DNA from: Tetrastigma voinierianum
Taxonomy: Eukaryota; Streptophyta; Magnoliopsida; Vitales; Vitaceae
Assembly: GCA_016808115.1 (NCBI GenBank)
Contig: JAEQBH010004551.1
Location: 62,001-126,000, forward strand
Reading direction: 5' to 3'
DNA: 64,000 bases
Under the pieces are notes generated by a model. The model saw only the letters and a program-made list of their open reading frames with translations, had not been told where the DNA came from and searched no databases. Position numbers and translations under genes: made by a program. This document shows, piece after piece, positions 10,308-22,573 of the stretch. Numbering within the stretch: the stretch's first letter is position 1; the number at the start of each line of letters is the position of its first letter.

Positions 10308-11990
10308 ATGGTATCGACCCAAAACATGAGTAGGAGTCACGCCAACCCCCCTAGGACGCAAGACCAGCAGGGCGACCTAGATAGCCAACCACCAAGAGAC
10401 GCTCTCGAAACTCTACAAGCCAATATTGTCGAGATGGAGGCACCACCACCAACCGCTTGCTGAGACTTGGAGGAACTCACTGCACAAATGAAACGCCCTC
10501 AAGTAGAAAGAACAACAACAATTTTCACGACATTCTCGAGACGCGGGATGTAAGAGAAGGAGAAACTAGCTAAGCCAAGGAGCATGATCCCTACAAACCC
10601 CCCGGAGAGGATCACAATGAGAGAATGCCTGGTAGGAATAACAAAGGCAATGGACTCATCCTTTATCAACAGGAGATAGGGGAACGATCATGGGAGCAAC
10701 GTTTCCGAGACATCCAATAAGAGCTCAACCACATGAAGGAAACTGTAAAAGGACGAGCTCTAGTCTCCATGGATGCTTTGGTGCAACAAATGTAATCCCC
10801 TGCTTATATCGCCGGGGTAATTACACTTCCCTCTCCTAGCGGTTCGTAATGCCCTCGATCGAAACGCTGACAACGAAGATCATGTATACCACCTCAATAC
10901 TTACAAGAATAAGATGGAGCTACACGGATACTAGGTCCCCGTGAGATGCAGAGCCTTCGCTGTCATGTTAAAAGGCCCGGCATTGGCCTAGTTCAACAGA
11001 CTCCCGCCATCGTCAATCTCATCCTTCAAAGAGCTATCCATCGCGTTCGTCTCCCACTTCATCGGAGCACGGACGTATAGGAAGCCAAGCTATCACTTGC
11101 TGACCATAAAGTAGAGCCCACAGGAGAACCTGAGGTCCTACGTCCAGAGGTTTAACGCAGAGTCATTAAAGGTAGACATCCCAGATGAGAAGTTTGCCAT
11201 CACTGCTTTCATCGTTTGGCTAGGTGTGTAGTCGAAAGACTTAATGTTTTCCATCTCTAAGAACCCTCAAGCAAGCATGGCCGAGGTGCCCGCCAAAGCA
11301 GAGAAATACATCAACGACGAGGAAGCCCTTCTATCTAAGCTGGAAAACTCTTCCGCACAAAAGGAGAAAAGTAGGGACGAGAAAAAGCGAGAACGAAGCC
11401 CAAGGAGATGAGGAGATAGGGATAGATCCCCACGAAGGGACATAGAGAACAGAGAACAGTCTCCAAAGAGGCGAGGCAACGTCGTGACCGCTCGGGGCCC
11501 CGCCCCAACCTCGAGCAAAGAAGAATGGATATCCACCTCTAGCACCACCCCTCGACAAATTTCTAAGTGTCACAGTCTTATGCGAAGCAAGACGAATTTT
11601 TTAAGGCGGCCATCTCAGATGAAGACAGACCAAGAGAAAAGAGACTTAACTAAGTATTGTGAATTCCACAGGGATCATGGACACCGAACAAATGATTGCA
11701 TCCAACCGAGGAAGGAAATTGAATACCTGATTCGACGTGGACATCTTTGCCGCTTCGTGGCCTCAGAAGGTCGGGGCCAGGCACCGCCCCCATCACCTCG
11801 TCAGCCAGCCCCAACTCAACACTAGAAACCTTAGGATTTTGGGGGGAGGTGAGTCCAACTCGGCTCGGAAGGCTCATCTATGCAGCATCAGATCAAGGGA
11901 GACACTGGAAATACAAGCAGATCCAAACTCCCTTAGCTAGACACTACCATAACCTTTTCGGAATCCGACATGGAAGGCTGCCAACATCCT
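10308..11990 (+). pseudogene. gypsy-1 gag
   Basis: Gag packages the element RNA. The ATG at 10308 follows ATTG and opens MVSTQNMSRSHANPPRTQDQ; gypsy-2 has the same start in the same place. Frames further on resemble capsid (near 10860-11250, including a QRFNAESLKVDIPDEKF-like stretch and a conserved serine/alanine-rich region). The nucleocapsid knuckle is readable at 11655-11755: YCEFHRDHGHRTNDC, with C, H, H and C in the plant Tat spacing, followed by EIEYLIRRGHLCRFV. In-frame stops (one soon after residue 50) and frameshifts break it up. Confidence 0.8.
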
Positions 11991-14900
11991 CATGACAATC
12001 CTATGGTAATAAGGGTCGTCGTAGCCAACAAAACAGTACACAGGGTTTTGGTCGACAACGGAAGCTCAACCGACATCATCGTCAAAGGCCACCGATAAAA
12101 TGGCACTCCGGTGGAGAAACTAGAACCCGGCCACGCCCCACTCACGGGGATTCTCCGGAGAAAGAGTTCTACCCTTAGGGTCAATACAACTAGTGCTCAC
12201 TTTGAGAGATCCCCTGTGCCAGGCCACAACGACGGTAAGGTTCCTCATAGTAGATGTCCCATCAGCTTATAACATACTATCAAGTGCACTTCTCAATGCC
12301 ATAAGGGCCATCCCTCCAATCATGAAAGATCAAATCTCCATTGCGAATGGTAGGAATGGTTCGAGGAGATCAGCGCGTAGCCAGGGAGTGCTACTCGGCA
12401 TCAATGAAACAAAAAGCGGTTGGCAGCATCTACATGGACGAGCTCGACATAAGAGATGAGTTAAGCATCCGACCTATGCCCTAAGAAGAACTAGAACCAA
12501 TACAGCTTGACGACCAACCAGAACATCTCGTTTACATCGGATCCAAATTGGCCAAAGATGTCAGGGACCCCCTTATCCACTTCTTAAAACAGAATATAAA
12601 AGTATTCACCTGGAAGCAGGAGGATATGGGGGGGATTAACCCCGCAGTAATCACACACAAGCTGAACATCAACCCCTCATTCAAACCCGTTAAACAAAAA
12701 AGAAGAAGTTTTGCCCCAGAAAGGCAGAAGGTGATCAATGAAGAAGTTAACAAACTCCTCCAAGCCAAAGCTATCTGAGAAGTAGAATACCTTGACTGGT
12801 TGGCTAATGTAGTCCTTGTCAAAAAGGCAAATGGTAAATGGCAACTCTGCATTGACTTCACCAATGTCAACCGAGCCTGTCCAAAAGATATCTTTCCCTT
12901 ACCTCGGATCGACCTTACAGTGGACGCCATGGCTGGCCAAGAGCTTCTCAGCTTCATGGACGCTTTCTCGGGATATAACCAGATCAGAATGGACCCTAGT
13001 GACCAAGAGAAGACCTCATTTGGGACTGGCAAGGTACTTACTGTTACCAGGTAATGCCTTTCGGGTTGAAGAATGCTGGGGCCACCTATTAGTGGCTAGT
13101 GAACAAAATGTTTCAGAAGCAGATTGGAGCATCCATAAAGGTATATATAGATGACATGCTGGTGAAGAAGGCGCCGAGGCTCTATGTAGTCGACCTTAGT
13201 CGAGTCGCTCCGTGTCCCAAAACCATATAACATGAAGTTAAACCCAACCAAGTGTGCCTTCGGGGTCTCAGCCGAAAAATTCTTGGATTTCATAGTCAAT
13301 AGCCAAGGAATAGAGGCAAATCCAAATAAGACAAAAGCTGTGCTAGACATACAACCGCCTTCATACACCAAAGAAATTCAACGTTTGACTGGGAGAATAG
13401 CTGCTCTAAGTCGCTTTGTATTTAGATCCAGCGACAAGTGCTGGCCATTCTTTCAGGTTATGAAAAAGGCTTTCCATTAAGACACCCAATGCGAAGAGGC
13501 GTTCTCGACGCTGAAAACTTACCTAAGCTCTCCTCCCGTCTTAGTAAGCCCTTCCGAGGGAGAACTCCTTACCCTTTATCTAGCAGTTTTAGATTTCTCA
13601 ACTGGCGCCGCCTTGGTTAGAGAGCGAGATAGAATACAACAACCGGTCTATTACTACAGCTGAGCTTTGAGAGGAGCGGAGGAAAGGTATCTAAAGACGA
13701 AGAAACTAATCCTAGCATTGGTGACCACTGCCAGGAGGCTTCGACCATACTCCGTGCCTCACACCATTGAAACCCAACGTAACACCAAATGAAATTGTGA
13801 TGACGCATGCCGAGACCCTGAAGATTGATAAAATGGGCCATAGAGCTCAGTGAGTTCGACATCAGATACAAGCAAAGGACAGCGGTCAAAGGGCAGGTTT
13901 TGGCATATTACATCATGGAATTCACCCCCTCAAATACCCCGACACAGCTCACAAAAACTACTCAATTGGCGCCCGACTTACCCATCTAGAGGCTGTCCGT
14001 AGACGAGGCCGCCAATTCCTAAGGAAGCGGTACGAGTCTAATTATGACCTCCCCGGACGGGATTGACGTGGAATACACACTCAGATTCAGATTTCAAGCC
14101 TCCAATAACGAAGCCGAGTACGAAGCTATCATAGCCGGGCTTAATCTTGCTCACTCCATGGAAGCTGATCAACTGGAGATATGTAGTGATTTCCAGTTGG
14201 TGATGAAACAGATAGAGGACTCTTACGAAGCCAGGGGTGAAAAAATGATCCTTTACCTCAAAAAGGTGCGAGAATTGTTTAAAAAGTTCATACGGGTTCA
14301 GGTCAGGCATGTCCCAAGGGCAGAGAACACGTGGGAAGATGCCCTGGCAAAGCTAGCAACAACATTACAGGAGAATCTAGATAGACTGGTACCAGTCAAG
14401 CACCTCCTAGAACCCTCGGTGAACATCGACAATGAAGAAGTGTCCCCAGTGATGTTCGAGCCGAGCTGGATAGACCCCATACTGATTACTTGTGGACTCG
14501 ATCGCTAAGCGACCCAGTGAGGATTCCAAGCTCGTGAGCGAGGTCGCCTATATTCACCATTCATCTGGGGACCCTTTATAAACGCAGGTTTTTCTGTAGA
14601 CCCCATCCTTATGCAAGGTGAGGAAAGGAAGACGCCTAATACGTGCTCAAAGAGTGCATGAAGGTATCTCAGGGCAACCATATCGAGCCAGACTCGCAAA
14701 GAAAGACCTCGAGACAGTGGATATCGCCTACAATGCTCAAAGACGCCATGGAGTCAAGCAAAAATGCAAGATCTGCCAAGAGGATGCCCAGATCTCTCAC
14801 CTCCCTCTGAGCCGACCAATCACAAGCCCCGCCTTAACAACAAATTCGGCCAGACATAGCCGGGGCCCCTACCCATTGGGAAGGGCCAGTGCAAGTTTAT

Positions 14901-15681
14901 TGTTATAGGAGTGGATTACTTCACCAAGTGGGCCGAGGCCGAGCCACTAGCAACAATCACCGAGTAAAAAGTGCGTAACTTTGTTTGGAGTTCCATAATA
15001 TGCAGGTTCGGAATCCATGGAGCCCTGGTATCTGATAATGGGAAACAATTCGACAATCCTAAGTTTAGAGATTTCTACGTCGGGCTCGGAATCAAGAATT
15101 ACTACTCATCCCCATCTCATCCACAGTCAACGGACAAGCAGAAGTCACTATAAGGACCTTCAAGGCAACTTCAAAGACTAAGCTGGAAAATCTAAAGGGA
15201 AAATGGGTAGAATACCTCCCCGAGGTATTATAGGCATACAGAACTAAGCGCAAATCAGCAACTCAAGAAACCCCATTTGCTCTAACATTCGCCATTGAAG
15301 CTTAACCTCACAAGGTCAAGAACACTAAGAGTTGAGTTCAGATATACCGAACACAACGAGAGATTCTCCGCCCGAACTCGAATCTCCTGTGAAGAAAAGC
15401 GTGAGCAGGTTTTAAAGCGTGTCGAGGACTATCACAGAAAAACAACAAAATATTACGACCGAAGGGTCAGACCCAGGAGTTTTAAGCCCGACGACCTAGT
15501 TCTAAAAAAACTCTTACCAATAAGGAAAGACCCCACACATGGGAAGCTAGGACCAAACTAGGAAGGACCTTACGTGGTATTGCGAATAGTCCAACCTGGC
15601 AACTACGAACTTCAAACAGAAGAGGGAAAAACCTTGCCACATTCTTGGAACGCTGAGCACCTCAGGCGAAACCACCAATAG
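11991..15681 (+). pseudogene. gypsy-1 pol: protease, RT, RNase H, integrase
   Basis: Protease: VLVDNGSSTDI near 12045-12080 keeps the catalytic Asp region. RT: 12548-13480, with KANGKWQLCIDFTNVNRACP, MDAFSGYNQIRMDP and the YIDD box in frame near 13143-13165, then LNPTKCAFGVSAEKF. RNase H: 14044-14508, with DGIDVEYTLRFRFQASNNEA, the ICSDFQLVMKQ segment and HVPRAENTWEDALAKLAT. Integrase: VDYFTKWAEAEP near 14910, LVSDNGKQFDNPKFRDFY near 15025, HPQSTDKQK near 15120 (the usual N-G-Q-A-E run has decayed), and an integrase C-terminal region with YYDRRVRPRSFKPDDLVLKK to 15560. The stop at 15679-15681 matches gypsy-2. Stops lie between nearly all blocks. Confidence 0.9.
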
Positions 15682-15775
15682 ACCTCAGATTGTAGCTTTT
15701 AATAAATTCACAGTTTTACTTTAATAACAGTCTTTGTGTTCATTTTTAGCCTGATTAATATTCTCGCATATCGTT

Positions 15776-15795
15776 AAAAAAAAAAAAAAAAAAAA
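15776..15795 (+). repeat. A-run after pol
   Basis: Twenty A between pol and the tandem repeats. The other gypsy copy has a 28-T run (29567-29594), but on the far side of its repeats, so the two runs are probably independent. Confidence 0.8.
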
Positions 15796-15809
15796 GGGAA
15801 AAAGAGGGT

Positions 15810-16345
15810 AAGGAGCTCGAATATAAAAGAGCCACGTAGCTCAGTTCAGGAACCCAAGAGCTCGGATATTGAAGAGCCACGAGCCTCAAAGAAAGGAGCC
15901 TCGTTACTTCACAGTTTATTTCTCACGTAGCTCCTCGGGTCAGAGCGAAGGAGCTCGGATATAAAAAAGCCACGTAGCTCAGTTCAGGAGCCAAGGAACT
16001 CGGATATAAAAGAGCCACGTAGCTTAGCAAAAAAAGCCATGTAGCTCAGTTCAGGAGCCAAGGAGCTCAGATATAAAAGAGCCATGTAGCTCGGGCCAAA
16101 AGAGCCCCTCAGAGCTCGCCGTCAAAGTAGTCGTAGCTCCGCTTCAAAGAGGTCATGTAGTCGCCTATGAACTCCAACAGCCCAGAAGGCCAAGTAGCCA
16201 AGGAGCCACGTAACTCAGTTTCAAAAGAGCCTTCTAGCTCAGCGTCAAGGGAGCCATGTAACTCAGTTTCAAAGGAGCCACATAGCTCAGTTTGATGAGA
16301 GCATAGTAGCTCAGCGAATCAAGGGCCACATAACTCAGTAAGAGC
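15810..16345 (+). repeat. Short tandem repeats with GAGC...GCTC palindromic core
   Basis: About fourteen imperfect copies of a unit like AGAGCCACGTAGCTCAG lie at irregular 20-60 bp spacing between pol and the antisense ORF. GAGC and GCTC can pair within each unit. gypsy-2 has the same family of repeats, inverted, at 29745-30100. Sharing by both copies shows it is part of the element. Function unknown. Confidence 0.8.
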
Positions 16346-16493
16346 CCAACCATTTAAAGATTAGATGACCAGGAAACCTCTCAACACAGGTCATAAAAGA
16401 AGACGGGAAAACCAAGAAGGTAGAAGGATGGATATCCATAGAATAACAAAACCAATGTTAGCGTTACAGATGTCCGAGGCTTAGAGCCCGAAG

Positions 16494-18560
16494 TTAGCCA
16501 AAATGAGCAAAGATTATACAAAGGGGCCTAAATGTTTGAGGTAGAGCTACGAGCGCCCCTCGCAGTGCGAGCCTCCGGCCACGCAGTCGTGCCAAGCCCC
16601 AATGCACGAGAAGGGGAGCCAGCCTCGCAGGAACCTCAGCCACCGTGAAAGAGGAACAGCCGGGGTGATCGAGAACACCCGGATTTGCCTCTGCCCTAGA
16701 AATGCATTCTTCCGCCTCATTTTCATTAGGAACTTGAAAATTAAAGTCCAAACTTGGAAAAGCCTTGGCAGCTCTACGTCGGAAAGTAAGCCATTCGGAG
16801 GCCCATAAGGTGCATGCCTCATCCCTCAGCTCCGCTATTACTCCATCCCTTTGGCTAACCATAGCCTTTCTCCGAGGTCCTGCACGTGTTATACTCTCGC
16901 CTAAGCGCTCCACGTAGCCTTACTGTAAGCCTCTCGGCGGGCCCGATCCAACGCCGTTGATTTGGTGCATAGCTCTTCCCTAGCAGCCTGAAACTCTTCT
17001 TTAACCACCCGCAGCTCATCCTTGACAACCCTTAGGCCCTTTATGGCCTTCTTCTCTCTGTCTTCAGCTCTCGCCTTTGCGGTCGGGGTGTGCTTTAGGT
17101 CGGATTTATGCTTCACAACATCTTTGGTCAAGATTTGTATCCGAGCCCCACCAAATTTCCTGAGGTTAGGGGAGGCGACTTTATCTTTGTATGCTCACCG
17201 CCTTGAAGGCAGCTCCCCGCCCAACCGGGCCCTCCTCGCAGCTCTCAGATAAGTGAAATTTCCATCTCGCAAGGAACAAGACGAGTCACAGACAACAAGA
17301 ACACAACGGTGAGACGGATAAGAGAAGGTGCTTGGACATATAGAGGCGGCTCCTTGGAGCGATAAGGCCAAAGCCTCCTCGACGCACAAGGCATCCACCT
17401 TCTTGAGATCAGAGTCCCGAATGATAGACGAAACAGCCTTGGTGGCGAGCTCCGCATTAGTAAACAGCGAGTCCTCACCCCCCTTAGCTCCAACGCGATA
17501 ATTTCCCACATCTCCTCGTATCGGAGGGGAAGGCGTGGCGTTTTACGTCGAAGGGCTCTAGATAGAGATAGGAAGAACTTTCAAAGGAGGCCCGCATTCT
17601 CGAAGAACCCTGGCTCCCCGCAGCAGGCGACATGAGCCGATGTCGCGGCACCGCCACTGACACCTCGTCCAAAAGAGGGTAACCCTACCCCCACCCGAAC
17701 TTGCGTGTGATCCCTACTCCCGACAGCGATGAGGAACGATGCTCCCCAAATTAAAGTTCCACTGAGCCGGAGGCTTCTCTCAGGGGGATCCCAGCCTTAC
17801 GCTTTACACTTCTCCTCTTCTTCGCCAACAACTCAACACGGGCCTGAAGTTCTTCACTAGTTGGCTTCATAGCAGGAGGCCCCTTAGAAGAAATTTCCAT
17901 AGCAGGGGGCGGAGGAGATCCCAAATAAGGGGAACAAGAAGGGCCTACCCCGAAGAAATCAGAATGTCCGACCTAATCAGACGGACACGCCGGGGGCGAC
18001 ACTTCGCCTAACCGTCGCATTTCCCGTCCTCAGAGGTCGACGATTCAAGGCAACACAATCGAGCAAAAGTCAAGAACATAGCCGACCTTAAAAAGTCAAC
18101 CCCTACTAGCATAAAACAGTAAAACTCACGCTAGCCAAGGCACCCATACCGTCTAATCCCCCAACGTATCATCTTGATCGAATAGGGTCGATTCCCAATG
18201 CTCCACCCCCACAAAAATAGCGCTTCCAATGCTTGTGGGAGTGAAGGGAGGCCGAAATGATAGGTCCGGAAGCAGCCTCGCTTGAAATACAGAAGCCTTC
18301 GCGACCCTTCACGTACCGAAGCAGATCCAGCCAGCCAGAGCTATACTAAGGACCCCGAGGCCCTTATCCCTGAAAAAAACTAGAAGGCCGACCAAGACGC
18401 CCTAAAAATTGGGAGAGAGCTAAGACGGGCATACATTGAAATGCTGTAGGACGCTTTTGATGAAAGGGTGCAAAGGGAAGTGGAGACCGTTCTCAAAGGC
18501 CGCCTTAAAGAAGCAGACCATCTTGGGAACGGGGACAACATAAGACGTGAGAAGATCGTG
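16494..18560 (-). pseudogene. gypsy-1 antisense ORF (Tat-type 3' ORF), function unknown
   Basis: Reading toward the pol end, the 5' part (near 18500-18150) reads like FHPFIKSVLQHFNVCP then LSPNFWGVLVGLLVFF, a segment seen in the antisense protein of plant Tat/Retand elements. The 3' part is charged and likely coiled-coil: residues from DREKKAIKGLRVVKDELRVV (near 17070) to EEFQAAREELCTKSTALDRA. It ends with QRDGVIAELRDEA, RRRAAKAFPSLDFNFQVPNE and a stop near 16494. Stops and shifts divide it. The same ORF, on the opposite genomic strand, is in gypsy-2 at about 26900-29480. No enzymatic motif is visible; the role of this protein is not established. Confidence 0.7.
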
Positions 18561-19311
18561 TGACACCGTGATTCGACACCGAAGGAGGTCCATAACGAGT
18601 AGCTAAGGTTTTAGCATACAAAGGCTCCTCAACCCGGCTGTACCCACAGCATCCGAAGGCAGACCCGCGGCAACCTCAAATATTCGGAGCCAATGCGATA
18701 CCTTAATCTCGCATCTTCCCTTGCCCTCGCTCTGCGTAGGAAGATAACCTACTGAAAGGACCCCGACAATCGCAACGGCAGGACTACCGAGTTCACCGCC
18801 GCCGCCTCCGACCGACCCTACCGGCCTTCCCTCTACACGCCAGACCACACAACGAGAAAGACTGTATAAGCACGTGCATGATTAAGCGACGAAGAGAGAG
18901 AACGAACAAAACGATGAAAGAGGCGGAACCCTAACCCAACACGCCCTAACAACCCGAAATTCAAAACAAGGAAAGAAAAACAGGTGAAAAAGAAGAAAGA
19001 CACACTGAACTAAGGAGGAAAGCAAGGAAAACGACCCTTAGGGAGACAGGACGACAAAAAGCACCACAAATAGTTCTAAGCGCTGATAAAAGACACTTCC
19101 AAACCCGCAGAAGAAGCGAAAAAATTTGATACAAGGAATGTTTCTAAAGATATGGGAAGCAAATGAAACGGGCGAAAATCGAAAAGAGTTTAACACATCA
19201 CAAAAGACGCTTCACGACGACAAAGCCCAGATCAAACCATCCCCATTAGCCAATGCAGGAAGCCTCAACCGATCCAAGAAACAATTCAGCCCTTGCCTAA
19301 GCTTGCTTCAG

Positions 19312-19334
19312 CTAAGGGCTGGGGGGCAATCGAC
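19312..19334 (+). other. gypsy-1 polypurine tract
   Basis: AAGGGCTGGGGGGCAATCGA ends just before the 3' LTR and would prime plus-strand DNA synthesis. The G-run is typical of plant gypsy elements. Confidence 0.7.
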
Positions 19335-19955
19335 TGCAGAGAGGAAAACAACATGCGCACAAGCCTGCAGCGCAATCCCAAACATCCGCCTTATGAAGGG
19401 AGTTGAGGCACATACCCAATAAAGAAGCTCGGCCCACAGTGAGATCCTACCCATGCCAAAGTACATGGACCTAGGCTTAGAATTGAAACCACCATGCCAG
19501 GTAATCAAGTGATATAGGTGGCCCAAAAAACTCGTGTGAAAGGAAAAAGTGTTTACCCATGGATCCGCGCCTCACGGATTAGGAAAACAGGATCTTACAT
19601 GATCACGGCTCCTCCATTATCCCTTAACAGTCGGTCCATGATAAGGAAAAGAAAACTCCTCACCCAATAGGAGAGATACCGTATCACCATCTAACAAGGA
19701 AAGTAACCACTATTTCCCCTTATAAATACCGATCCGCTCTACCACGAAAAGGTATGCAATAAACTCGCACCCAAGGTAGTTGATCTTTTTCTTTCCCTTG
19801 AAGAAAGGATCGACCAAAGATCTGAGAGCCTCAGACGCCCACGGATCACCTTATTTATGTTGTTTTATTGCAGATAACGCATCGCGCAGGATCGGAGAAT
19901 CGGCCCAACGACTTCAACCCGCTCCAGTCCAATACCGATAGAAAAAGCACCATCA
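19335..19955 (+). repeat. gypsy-1 3' LTR
   Basis: 621 bp from TGCAGAGAGG to CACCATCA. In a 195-bp aligned part (19590-19784 against 9874-10068) I count 13 differences, 12 of them transitions. Confidence 0.92.
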
Positions 19956-20137
19956 ATTATAAAAATAGAAAATTGATGAATAGTGTTTTACTATTAACAT
20001 CTCTAAATATGGAGACGTATTATTCATATTTCTATATTTGGAGATGCACTATGGAGAATGACTATAGCAGCCTTTTTGATGAAAATTTACATATATGGAG
20101 ATGAGATGTAAAATGAAGAATGATTGGAGTTGCTCTT
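19956..20137 (+). mobile_element. MITE C, right part
   Basis: It ends GATTGGAGTTGCTCTT, the diverged complement of the left end AGCATCTCCAACC. With 9435-9622 removed from the gypsy flanks, the original MITE would be about 365 bp. Confidence 0.55.
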
Positions 20138-20839
20138 TGTGTGAAAAAAACACCTCATGTTTTACCAAATACCTTATTTATACTTCGAACTTTTGTTGTG
20201 TCTAAATAAGCCCTTGACATTTATACCCCATAGCCACTTAAACCTCTCTCGTAATAGAACCGTTATAATGACCGTTTAATGGGACAAGTGACAATTAAAT
20301 GTATAGTTTGAGCCATTGTGAATAGTGTTTTGCTCTTGTTTAATATTCTATAAATTTTTTTTGAAGGTAATATTTTATAAAAATAAAACTAGATACAACA
20401 TATGATTTTAATAAATAGAAAAATATTATGAATATAAAAGAAAATAAATTATATATTTTAATATTAAAAATCTATGTTTTGAAGTCAGACCATCGATTAA
20501 AATTGGACAACCCTTTGAGCGAAATGATGTAGCAACTAATTAAAAATCCGAGCCCATCATGATATTCAAGTCCAAACAAGACTCAAGGCACAAGGCCGAA
20601 TCTTTTATGTGGGATTGTGGTGAGTAAACTAAATAAAAAGGGTGTTGCTATAGGACACCACTGGTGTCAAAAAAAAAAAAAAAATCATCATAATTTTATA
20701 AAGATAATATTTTTTGTCATTTATTATCAAAAGGGGAAGAGAGTGGATAATGGGTATTTATGTAGAGATGATGATGGAAGAGACACACCCAAAAACCTTC
20801 AAAGACAAATTTTGAATAACTTCAAACCCTAATTTAAAG
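20138..20839. other. AT-rich stretch, no gene seen
   Basis: It begins with unique-looking sequence (CACCTCATGTTTTACCAAAT). An A15-16 run near 20670-20686 follows GGTGTC. The A-run could mark a decayed retroposed fragment, but no body was recognised. Confidence 0.35.
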
Positions 20840-21353
20840 ATACAGAGGACTAGATTTCGTGATGAATATAGAGGACGAATTGACTTCTTGAAAGTGCATG
20901 AGCATACAACTCTCAGCGAGGAGGAAGATCCGACCTAGCATCTTTGGAAATGAACCCTAATTGTTAAATCGTTAGGTATAAGCATCAACTTTAATATGCT
21001 ACTAGGAAGATTAAGGAATTATGGAGATCAATTGCATTGGTTGAACTGGTTGCCCTAGAAAATGGATTCTTTCTAGTGAAATTCATAGCCATGGAGGACT
21101 ACGAGTTTTCCAAATCTGGAGGCCCTAGGATGATCTTCAATCACTATCTAAAATTATGGCTTTGGCAGCCAAATTTCAACCTAACATAGGGTACGCTCCG
21201 GAACCTCTTAGTCTGGATTCACATACCATGCCTCCTTTTGAATGTTACGATAAAAAATTCCTGATGAGGCTTGGATCAAAGATCCGAAAACCCATTCAAG
21301 TCGATAGAACCACCTTTTTAGTATGTAGAAGGCACTACGCCCAAATATGTGTG
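20840..21353 (+). pseudogene. LINE (L1 type) ORF1, 5' part with DUF4283
   Basis: Plant L1 ORF1 is an RNA-binding protein with DUF4283 and a C-terminal zinc knuckle. Frames here read VKSLGISINFNMLLGRL, then ELWRSIALVELVALENGFFL, VKFIAMEDYEFSKSGGPRMI, and after a shift MPPFECYDKKFLMRLGSKIR and KPIQVDRTTFLVCRRHYAQI to CV. This order is the DUF4283 core. The frame stops at the hAT insertion at 21354 and resumes in phase at 41166 (EVDLLKP). There are at least two frameshifts and several stops. The 5' end is not defined. Confidence 0.85.
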
Positions 21354-21574
21354 TAGTGGCGAACATAAGATATTAGGTTAGAGGGGGCATAACATATTTA
21401 AAAAAAATATTATATAAAATAAGATATATGATTTTTTTTACATTTATTCACTTTGTATTACAACGTTATACTATTCTAGAAATATAATGTCAACAATTTA
21501 AAATAGAAAACTTTAATAACAAATCAAAATTTGTTTTTCAATAATAAATTTAATGTTGAATATAAACTACTCTT
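21354..21574 (-). mobile_element. Non-autonomous hAT element, 3' end part
   Basis: The end TAGTGGCGAACATAAGA followed by GAGGGGGCA matches the complement of the hAT 3' end at 5967. The rest is AT-rich non-coding DNA up to the copia-A target site CTCTT (21570-21574). No transposase segment remains. The 8 bp before it (TATGTGTG, 21346-21353) match TACATGTG (41158-41165) at six of eight positions, a possible decayed target duplication. Confidence 0.65.
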
Positions 21575-22112
21575 TGTTGATAATTGAATCTCTTAGAAAT
21601 AGGATTTGTTCATATTAGATGTTGATCTCTTAAAACAAGATCTGTTCATACCAGATCTTTAATCTCTTAAAAATAGGATCTGTTCATACCAGATCATCAA
21701 GCATACAAAACAAATAATAGTGGAAGCATATCTGAATTCTCCATTGTAAATCTATCTTTGGAGTCTTGTGGTTTTGTCTTCCAAATTAGAATGCAGCTCT
21801 CAAATTCTCTTTGATGATGGGATGTCAAAAGAATGAACATGCTTTTAATTTGGGGACCATAACCATTTATACAGGGTGAAACTCTAGGTTTGAAACCCTA
21901 GATTTATAATTTCTAGTCTGGCCCATCATAGAACTATAAACTATAGCACGGTCTCTACACATATGAGGTCCACACTTAAATTAGATGCATAAAGCCCAAA
22001 ATACCTAAACCATATTAGATCACTTTATTTAATTAGGCTCAACCTTATTTGATAGCATGTATACATAATTATACACATATAAGCCCATATGATAGATTAA
22101 ACATTCCCAACA
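21575..22112 (-). repeat. copia-A 3' LTR
   Basis: 538 bp, same ends as the partner at 40232-40763. ATCTCCCACTTGGG follows on the plus strand; its complement CCCAAGTGGGAGAT is the polypurine tract. Confidence 0.9.
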
Positions 22113-22126
22113 ATCTCCCACTTGGG
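22113..22126 (-). other. copia-A polypurine tract
   Basis: On the minus strand, AAGTGGGAGAT directly precedes the LTR. It is nearly the same as the tract of copia-B (AAGTGGGAGAA). Confidence 0.7.
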
Positions 22127-22573
22127 CTATATACGTTACCTTACAATTTTGTGTTAACCTTATAAGCTCAGAATTTTGCTATCATTACCGAATGCATCTG
22201 CAAACAATCCGGTCCATAAATTATACTAACATAGGATAAAAGCAACTTTTGCTAAGATGACCGTAGAACTAAGCCCATCAATGGTCACAAATGCCGATAT
22301 AACCAAATGACATGGATCAAGCATGGATGTGTAGCATGGAAATTACAAGGAGCATGATCTCAGCATGCTTATTTCCAACTGGTCCTACCTTATGCCTTAG
22401 GGAGATCAATTTTAAATAAGTTCAAAGACAAAATAAACCAAACACTTTATAACTGAAAATGATCTCAAATGAATCAACCAGAAAACTGTATCCAAAATGA
22501 TAGTATAATATGTCTAGTTTGAAAATCATCTAAAATACAAACTCCCACTGAAACTAAATATCTTGAAAATATG

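Larger units (their letters stand above)
9623..19955 (+). mobile_element. Ty3/gypsy LTR retrotransposon gypsy-1 (Tat/Retand-like), full length but dead
   Basis: A complete 10.3 kb insertion. The LTRs at 9623-10245 and 19335-19955 run from TG to ACCATCA and are flanked by perfect 5-bp duplications ATTAT (9618-9622 and 19956-19960). Order: LTR, primer site, gag, PR-RT-RH-INT, A-run, tandem repeats, antisense ORF, polypurine tract, LTR. RT before INT makes it Ty3/gypsy. The knuckle of the CEFHRDHGH type and an antisense 3' ORF are features of the plant Tat lineage. Pol is broken many times. It inserted into MITE C. Confidence 0.93.

Noticed and set aside
11267..11573. Minus-strand frames of 80-93 residues
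   Set aside because: They are shadows opposite gypsy-1 gag; the plus strand carries the family protein.
15810..16345. Possible CRISPR-like array
   Set aside because: Units are imperfect and unevenly spaced, lie inside a plant retrotransposon, and recur in the second copy.
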